This document shows, piece after piece, positions 8,816 to 14,326 of a stretch of 14,326 bases of DNA (the first letter of the stretch is position 1; each line of letters opens with the position of its first letter). Origin of the DNA: Echinostoma caproni (lineage: Eukaryota > Platyhelminthes > Trematoda > Plagiorchiida > Echinostomatidae); the NCBI GenBank assembly GCA_900618425.1, contig UZAN01044495.1, forward strand, positions 5,167 to 19,492, read 5' to 3'. The notes beneath the pieces were generated by a model. It did not search any database. It was given only the letters and a program-made list of their open reading frames with translations, and was not told the DNA's origin. The position numbers were made by a program, and so were the translations under genes.

Positions 8816-10078
8816 AATGGTATGTATGCACAGTTGGACTGTGTACTCTGGTTTTTGACTATAGAGGTTCGCTTTTTTCCCGTTCCTAAAAGTAAGTCCA
8901 ATCCCTATCGTCCTCATACATTATCACTTATCTTGTATGCAATATGAGTTGGTCCAATGATGGTGATAATCATGACGTTTTTTATGATAGGACAACTCTA
9001 CCAATGAATAAGCATACGTAACGTGATCAACTTCCGGTTGGAGTTATAGTATTGCCTTGTATTTGTATTTGTTCAGCTTGTATGAGCTTATGTGCTTACA
9101 TTTCGTTGAACAACAGAGAACTGAGCAATTTTACCTGAATCGATTGCTATTAAGTGAAACCTAGTTTTCTTGACGATGGAATTTGGTTAACCTAATCGAA
9201 AGTTATTGAGGACCAGCCGCATGCAATCAGATGACAACTGCAAAAAGTGAGATCTTGTCCTTGGCGACTCATCTGTAGCAGTTTCAGCGCACAACATAGA
9301 AAGCAACCAAAATAAAACACGATTTTTTTAAAATAATCTGATTGTTTCCATTTTTCCGTTAATTCTAACATCAATAAAATAGTGAATTGCATTACTTGAT
9401 AGATTTCCCAACCAAACAGGCGAACAGTACACTGACAGCGACAGGCCGGAGTAGGCTGACAATGGGATGTTACTATCCGTTCGACACATTGGACTACGAT
9501 TTTCCTATTCCCTCCTGAACTATCGTCATATCTTCAAGTAGGTATAAATTACAACACAACAAGCCTAGCATGTGTTACAACTGTATGTTATTCAGTACTT
9601 ATTGGTGTTCTGATAAGCGGTTCCATAACTGACTGACCTTGAACACAGCCGACGAAATGTACATCTGATCACATTCAGTCAAAGTGGCAAAGTTCCAATT
9701 CAATGGAACCGCCAGCGGGAATCAGTGAGTAAGTTGAAATATCAAAACCGTATGAGTGAGATAAAATCAAAAATGGTCAGCATGCCGCTCCCGTTTTCTC
9801 TTTAATATACGAAGTACGAAGTAACAAGTGTGTCAATTGTCCAGTGGACTCTGAACCTGGTCAAGAGATCTCGGTGTGACGAGCAGTTGAAAAACAACGT
9901 GGACGAAAATATGGAGGACTTTATTCAAAGTCCACCACATATACACATGTCTTTGTTCCAAAGGTGAACCTAATTGTCAGTGAATCAAGCTGTGTACTTA
10001 CCGAGATCGGTGTAAAACACCGCTACTCTGTGTAATCAGTAACAGTGACTGTTCCTAAATAATCTGAGTCATTAGTTC
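8816..10078. other. No recognisable gene; probable RTE 3' tail then anonymous DNA
   Basis: The first stretch after 8815 is probably the 3' untranslated tail of the RTE fragment, but its end cannot be placed and I saw no clear poly(A) or short tandem tail. Beyond it I recognise no domain, RNA or repeat. Confidence 0.4.
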
Positions 10079-10310
10079 ACAGGTTATATATACATATATA
10101 TCATACTAAGTAGTACATGAACGACTGGACAAAATTTCCCTGGGAGCACACGACCGGTTTAAGGGTTCTTGCCGCTCGTCACCCCCGCGTGTCCGGTTCG
10201 ATGTTTTGTAGGTGGGTTAGATGCTACTAACGGAGAAAAACGCGACTTAATCGTCTTTATAGCATACTTCAGAATGAGTAGTATATGAATGACTGGATAT
10301 ATATATATGT
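10079..10310 (+). repeat. Direct repeats with TA tracts around a 150-bp segment
   Basis: AGTAGTACATGAACGACTGG at 10109-10128 recurs at 10277-10296 with two mismatches. Weaker similarity (a CATACT segment and a TA tract) extends further left of both copies. A TA tract lies left of the first copy (10084-10102) and right of the second (10298-10310). Between them is a GC-richer segment holding GGTTCGATGTT (10195-10205), a partial match to a pol III B box. This could be a small SINE with duplicated target or a short tandem duplication. The evidence does not decide. Confidence 0.5.
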
Positions 10311-10701
10311 AACCCAAATAAATGGTGCATCGATGTGTGTTTGTTTGTTCTCAAGGATGGGTAACGTAACGCAAGGGCCATTGTACCAATTTGTGCATAT
10401 CTTTCTACAACCCGCTGCTTTCTTTGATCGAAAGCGCCAACAGTAAAAAGTCATTTCACCGTTGGCTTCTGCGAAACTCATAAACACGACAGATGTGCGT
10501 TACAAAAAGCACCACTATCGAATTCAATAAACTGCTTACATTCACAACAAAATGTAATTAAAAAATGGTAGTTAATTTATTTATTTTCTTCGTTTATCAA
10601 TTTCTTGCTTGTATATGAACCACGTTTTATTATACAGGTTAATGATAATTGGTTTAAGGGAGTGCATAACGAATGACAGTGCGCATTGTTTTGCCTTACA
10701 G

Positions 10702-10776
10702 ACTAACGAGTGCTGTTCTCCATTGAGGAAATCACACAAAATGCGTCCTTTGGCTATTGGCATCCTAGCAATTTCG
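10702..10776 (+). other. Candidate spliced exon with a signal-peptide-like start
   Basis: A pyrimidine-rich acceptor (TTTTGCCTTACAG, ending at 10701) and a donor (TCG/GTAAGC, GT at 10777) bound a 75-base stretch that is open throughout (25 codons, multiple of three). It contains ATG at 10741 with A at -3, encoding MRPLAIGILAIS, a hydrophobic signal-peptide-like start that runs exactly to the donor. It could be a first coding exon after a 5' UTR exon, or a symmetric internal exon as in flatworm micro-exon genes. No partner exon was identified, and such signals arise by chance in this much sequence, so this is a hint and not a gene call. Confidence 0.25.
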
Positions 10777-11517
10777 GTAAGCATAATGTGACTTATTTAC
10801 TACTCTACTAATTCTGGTACTCCCGCCCGATTCACGGCTGATTTTCTGATGGACCGACGTATCCATTGCTGTAAAACACAATTTGAAGATTTTGGTATTC
10901 GAAACGTATTTTATATCTTCTTGGTAAAGTGTGAGTAGTAAGCTAAACTAATCACGCAGTGTACGATCACAATAATAGAAGAACCAATGAGGTATGTAAG
11001 AACTAAATAAATAAACGGACTATCTGATATCACTTCGGAACGTAGTATGTAAATCAAACAAATGATTGGACGCTGAATGACGGATTTACTATCAGGACTA
11101 TCACTGACCAGGCTGACCGATTTCATGAATGACCAATTGGCTGCGTGTTTGATGTTTAGTAATTCATCGGTGGTATTCTTTCATGGAACAACTTATTGAG
11201 GAACTTGGTTGTTTTGTTCAAAAACTCACCGATTACATTAGCACGTATATGTTTCCAATTAATGTGTTTTTGAGAAGATGAGTCGGTGAGCGAACAATTG
11301 TTTTCGGATATGCCTAGTCATGCTCTTACGTATCATACAGTGGAAAAATTCTCACATAATGATAGGCATTGGCTCAATTTAAGGTCAGTAATCGGAGGCA
11401 GAGAGTAATGGAGGTGTATGGGTGTGTGTGTAGAAATGCTTAGCGTATTATTTGATGTGACGTTTCCCCATCTGGGTCAAGTGACACATCATGTTCTGTC
11501 CTGGTTATCACACCCGG
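10777..11517. other. No recognisable gene; AT-rich DNA and 3' flank of PLE copy 2
   Basis: The right end (about 11440-11517) is presumably the 3' untranslated part of PLE copy 2. The minus-strand open frame at 10911-11126 is rich in hydrophobic residues, as expected from AT-rich sequence, and matches no family I know. A short TG tract lies near 11423-11432. Confidence 0.4.
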
Positions 11518-12285
11518 TCAAGGCAATTGAAGCGCCTGCACCAGTCGTTTTTGGGGACATAAATTAGGGCCTAGTAGGCGAATGGAGATCGCCTCGGCCA
11601 TGACCAGTGTCCAAACTCGGACCGCCTTCAATCGATTGAGTGGGATACGATAAACAATATCGAAAGCTTTCTCTGGTTCGAACTTGTGCCCGGTGTCGAC
11701 AAGATTCCCCACAATGGCGCTTGAGATACAGCCAGTCTTCCCCTGACTTAACCATCGCGGGTGGTGCTCTTAAACGCGCTGAGAAAAACGCCTTACTGTA
11801 CGACCTATGTAACATGCGCCACAGACGCACTTAAAAGAGTAAATTATCATGGATGAGGTCAGCTTCGGCAGTTTGTCTTTCACTTGCATTCGCATCACCG
11901 GTGATGTAGAGAACACTGGACTAAGTTTGGCTGCAGGGAAAGTGGAATTCACAGCCGCTTCCAGTGATTGAACCAGACTATCTGTATATGAGTCCCCCTA
12001 AATGGGATCCTTGTGAATAGTTCTTTTATTGGGGATACAGGTAGAGTTTTTCTTTTCTGGATTGAGCCAAATGTTCTTATCGATGAACTTTTCCGGGTAA
12101 CCATTGTCCCGCAGCGTTTGGCGGATGAAGTGTAGTTCTTCATCCAGTGTGTCTGCTGAACAAATCTTCCGGGCTCTGAAGGCCAGACAGCGGACTAGAT
12201 TGCGTTTATATTTCACTGGGACGAAACTACGGAAGTTGGTATATGGCCACTCCATGTTTTCTTTCTGTGGATCTGTCGTGTTATT
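11518..12285 (-). pseudogene. Penelope-like element C-terminal RT + GIY-YIG fragment, broken (copy 2)
   Basis: A second PLE, minus strand and 5'-truncated. It opens near 12285 with a RKKTWSG block, then shifts frame to NFRSFVPVKYKRNLV and RARKICSADTLDEEL, NGYPEKFID (down to about 12090). Another shift gives LPVSPIKELFTRIPFRG (about 12045-11995), and a third gives DSLVQSLEAAVNSTFPAAK. The GIY-YIG core follows at 11841-11797: Y-S-F-K-C-V-C-G then YIGRT, with both expected tyrosines kept. After a further shift the C-terminus is clean: LVDTGHKFEPEKAF, AEAISIRLLGPNLCPQK and QALQLP-stop (11518), where the usual final Trp appears to be mutated to TGA. It differs clearly from copy 1 and is probably another subfamily. 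The frameshifts make it non-functional. Confidence 0.92.
11797..11841 (-). pseudogene. GIY-YIG nuclease core of PLE copy 2
   Basis: The segment encodes IYSFKCVCG followed by CYIGRT. The first catalytic tyrosine is at codon 11841-11839 and the second at 11811-11809, spaced as in PLE endonucleases. The Arg-rich helix VRRFSQRV follows before the frame breaks near 11772. The family makes nicks at insertion sites. This core is better kept than in copy 1, but the flanking frameshifts would prevent a full protein. Confidence 0.85.
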
Positions 12286-13855
12286 TATCCATCATCTTTC
12301 CTGGACACGGCTATTAATAATCAGTTTTAGGTAACTGACTCGTTTGAATTGGGTCCCATATACGGAACTCACTTCAGCCTATTTAACTAGTACATTGTAC
12401 CGGCTTAGCTACGAGAGCTCTAGTAGTAGCCACACACCCGCCATCCGCAAAATGTACAGAGATACACCGATAAATCAACAAACACACAAGTTGACTACTA
12501 TCCCTAACAGCTAACCGTGAAATCATGGGTAAATTCTAGGGGCTCCGAACTTCCTGTATTGTGTCGTACCACAACTGGTACTAGGTATGATGTGATTGAG
12601 ATTTGACCCATGAACAGGATAGCTGACATGTAAATAATGACGGACTACCCGTTTGTTGATTATGTATCAACATTAGTATAGTGTTGACAAATCGTTTTTA
12701 TAAGAATTGAATGAACAGTGCGTGTCGAAATCGGAGAGTTCAAATCCAAATCCCAGCGAAGCAGATCAAGCTGCACAATACTAAAGTACCTTTTGTCAAA
12801 ATATTTTCCAGAATATAACGCCGCAAACGCGAAAATCATTCAATTCTTACCAGTGACCGGCCTGCTTTGAATTTATACATAAAGCATAGAAGTAACAAAA
12901 TACAGTATTGATAACAGTTGAGTGAGATGAAGGAATCGTACAATAAATGGTACCGTTTGCGAATTACAGTCGATGTAACTAAATATAATCGATTACCGGT
13001 GTATTGACCCTGTGAAATGTCTCATTTTAGTTCATGCGGTATAGTTAACCCCCTGTTCCTAAGTGAAATCAATACCATGAATCACTCAAATGTTTACGTT
13101 CAACTGTGAACACAGGTTTGAGTCTGGATGAATGAGCTAGCCGGACCACGACACGACTGACCAAAACCACGAAAATTGCGCCTGGTACGTAGTTAAGTGA
13201 GGCTTTTTCATTCTTCGTGCTTCAAATTGAGCAAGATGAGAGTGTTTATTCAATTGCTCGGCAGTTATGCAATCCTCATATGATTGTTGAACGGGTTGAA
13301 TAGTTCGAGGAGAGAATGGTCAACTGTGGCAGCACTAGTCAGAATCGAAGGTCTTCTTGAAAGTGTCTCCGTGCTTTTAGTGCATGCATAATAAAGGAGA
13401 CTGCTTGCCTTGCATTTCATGCACACGTCTTCATTAGCCTGACTACAGATTCTGATGTTCATTCGGCAATCTGCACATCTCCAATATAGTGCTATCCAAA
13501 CTCGTGCTTTACCGATCCCCCGGTTCCACCAGTATTGCAAAACAAAACAGTGAGGCAGCTAATTACGGTAGCTTTTATCCAATTATCAAACTATAATAAT
13601 TTTTTGAATCTCGGTTGTGGAAGTTAAAGGGGCCTGAGGGGTTTTACTTGCGTTAGTTCTGTCCGCACAGTCAGACACAGAACATCCCGAATGAACATCG
13701 TGAATCACAAGTCAAAATCACAATAATACTCCTAAATTTATTTCATTTCGCCTGTTCGCCGAGCTTGGCAATTTGTTTACAAACGTCTCAGCACCAGTCG
13801 AGATGGCATCATCAGTGTGTGTGAAGTGGCAGTGTTCTGGCCTGTTTTGACTGAA
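12286..13855. other. No recognisable gene; anonymous non-coding DNA
   Basis: Upstream of the PLE truncation point I find no further PLE sequence. The minus-strand open frame at 13265-13540 (91 codons) contains YWRCADC and CMKC cysteine pairs. I cannot assign it to a family with confidence, and no splice partner or promoter is evident. Nothing else is recognised. Confidence 0.45.
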
Positions 13856-13884
13856 CGTGGTCGATGACTTTCATCGATTCCACG
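13856..13884. repeat. Short inverted repeat / hairpin
   Basis: CGTGG + TCGATGA pairs with TCATCGA + CCACG across a three-base loop, with a two-base TT bulge: 12 bp of stem in 29 bases. It is stable enough to form a hairpin. It sits about 300 bp before the CR1-like fragment, but no role can be assigned. Confidence 0.6.
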
Positions 13885-14188
13885 TCCGTTTGTTATCCGT
13901 CTTGATCTTCGTGGAGGGAAATCAACGATGATGGGTCCCATCTCAAGAGAAACGAAAAAGACACACCAGAGGCTTTAATCAATCCAATAAACAGACACAT
14001 TGAACTGGATCACCTGTACACTCCGATGTAACTCATGGATCGAATAAAGCAACAGAAGATCGCGTCGTCACCTGAGAACAGACCAAATGCTACAATCAAG
14101 ACGGAAGAATAACCTTTCACCGTCATCCTCTCTCGTCGGTTCAACGGCGAATCGGGTCGAACACAGTAAGAACAAGAGAAAACAGTAG

Positions 14189-14326
14189 TCGGTGGAGAAG
14201 AACGTATACATAAACGAACAAGTGCCACACGCCACAAGTGAGAAGGACCTGGGTATCATCATTCAAGAAAACTTAAGCTGCTCACACAACTGCACCAAGG
14301 TGTTCAACGCAGCTGTAAAGAATGTC
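14189..14326 (+). pseudogene. CR1/Jockey-like non-LTR reverse transcriptase fragment, runs off the window
   Basis: After an in-frame TAG (14186-14188), the frame stays open for 46 codons to the window end. It reads VYINEQVPHATSEKDLGIII, then SCSHNCTKVFNAAVKNV. The block EKDLGI (14240-14257) followed by a Ser-x-x-C spacing is the conserved region just after the RT palm in CR1, Jockey and related non-LTR elements. The YxINEQ stretch before it fits the usual strand that precedes EKDLG. Expected upstream motifs (FADD, Trp-rich LxxWxxxW) were not found in the 300 bases before, so the left side is decayed or truncated. The rest, if any, lies beyond 14326. Confidence 0.75.

Noticed and set aside
10911..11126. 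Membrane protein on the minus strand.
   Set aside because: The hydrophobic run is what AT-rich DNA gives by chance; no conserved pattern or splice signals were seen.
6000..11467. Eleven identical bases (GTGACGTTTCC) at 6000-6010 and at 11457-11467 in the 3' flank of PLE copy 2, suggesting a third PLE remnant near 6000.
   Set aside because: Eleven bases is too short, and no PLE coding trace is seen beside 6000 on the minus strand.
14010..14262. Two overlapping minus-strand frames as genes.
   Set aside because: They partly overlap the CR1-like fragment on the opposite strand and resemble no known protein.
1..14326. CRISPR array, bacterial operon or phage-like system.
   Set aside because: No regularly spaced repeats and no prokaryotic gene arrangement; all recognised content is eukaryotic retroelement sequence.

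Overview
This window looks like gene-poor, repeat-rich flatworm DNA, most likely from a digenean trematode of schistosome type. The inference rests on the mix of decayed elements: two Penelope-like retroelement (PLE) fragments, two hammerhead-ribozyme repeats of the kind known from schistosome Smα and PLE sequences, an RTE-type non-LTR C-terminus, a Jockey/CR1-type reverse transcriptase piece and a tRNA-derived SINE. TA microsatellites, AT-rich spacers and a four-base N gap (376-379) fit a draft eukaryotic assembly. There is no bacterial-style gene organisation, and I found no intact conventional protein-coding gene.

Layout, left to right. Bases 1-228 carry a hammerhead ribozyme repeat (plus strand), cut by the window edge. 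Bases 229-2940 hold nothing recognisable beyond the gap and a short TA repeat. Bases 2969-4306 are a broken PLE (plus strand) that runs from RT motif A through a GIY-YIG remnant to the C-terminal end. Bases 4307-6238 are mostly anonymous, with a G-rich run and a TA/GT microsatellite. Bases 6239-6599 contain two directly repeated copies of a tRNA-derived SINE head. Bases 6861-7208 contain a second hammerhead repeat (minus strand), bounded by 40-bp direct repeats 308 bp apart. Bases 8346-8815 are the C-terminal tail of an RTE-like ORF (plus). Bases 10079-10310 hold a short direct repeat with TA tracts. A possible short spliced exon with a signal-peptide-like start lies at 10702-10776. Bases 11518-12285 are a second PLE (minus), 5'-truncated, with a better kept GIY-YIG region. 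The window ends inside a CR1/Jockey-like RT fragment (14189-14326, plus).

How the parts relate. All recognised coding sequence is retroelement debris with frameshifts and stops, so nothing here is expected to make an active enzyme. The most interesting pattern is that two diverged copies of one hammerhead repeat family occur together with PLE remnants but are not joined to a PLE ORF. One copy has a 308-bp spacing between direct repeats and a B-box-like sequence. This fits a stand-alone, non-autonomous ribozyme repeat (Smα-like or retrozyme-like), possibly mobilised by PLE or other retroelement enzymes. That functional link is inference. The ribozyme cores and the homology between the two copies are seen directly.
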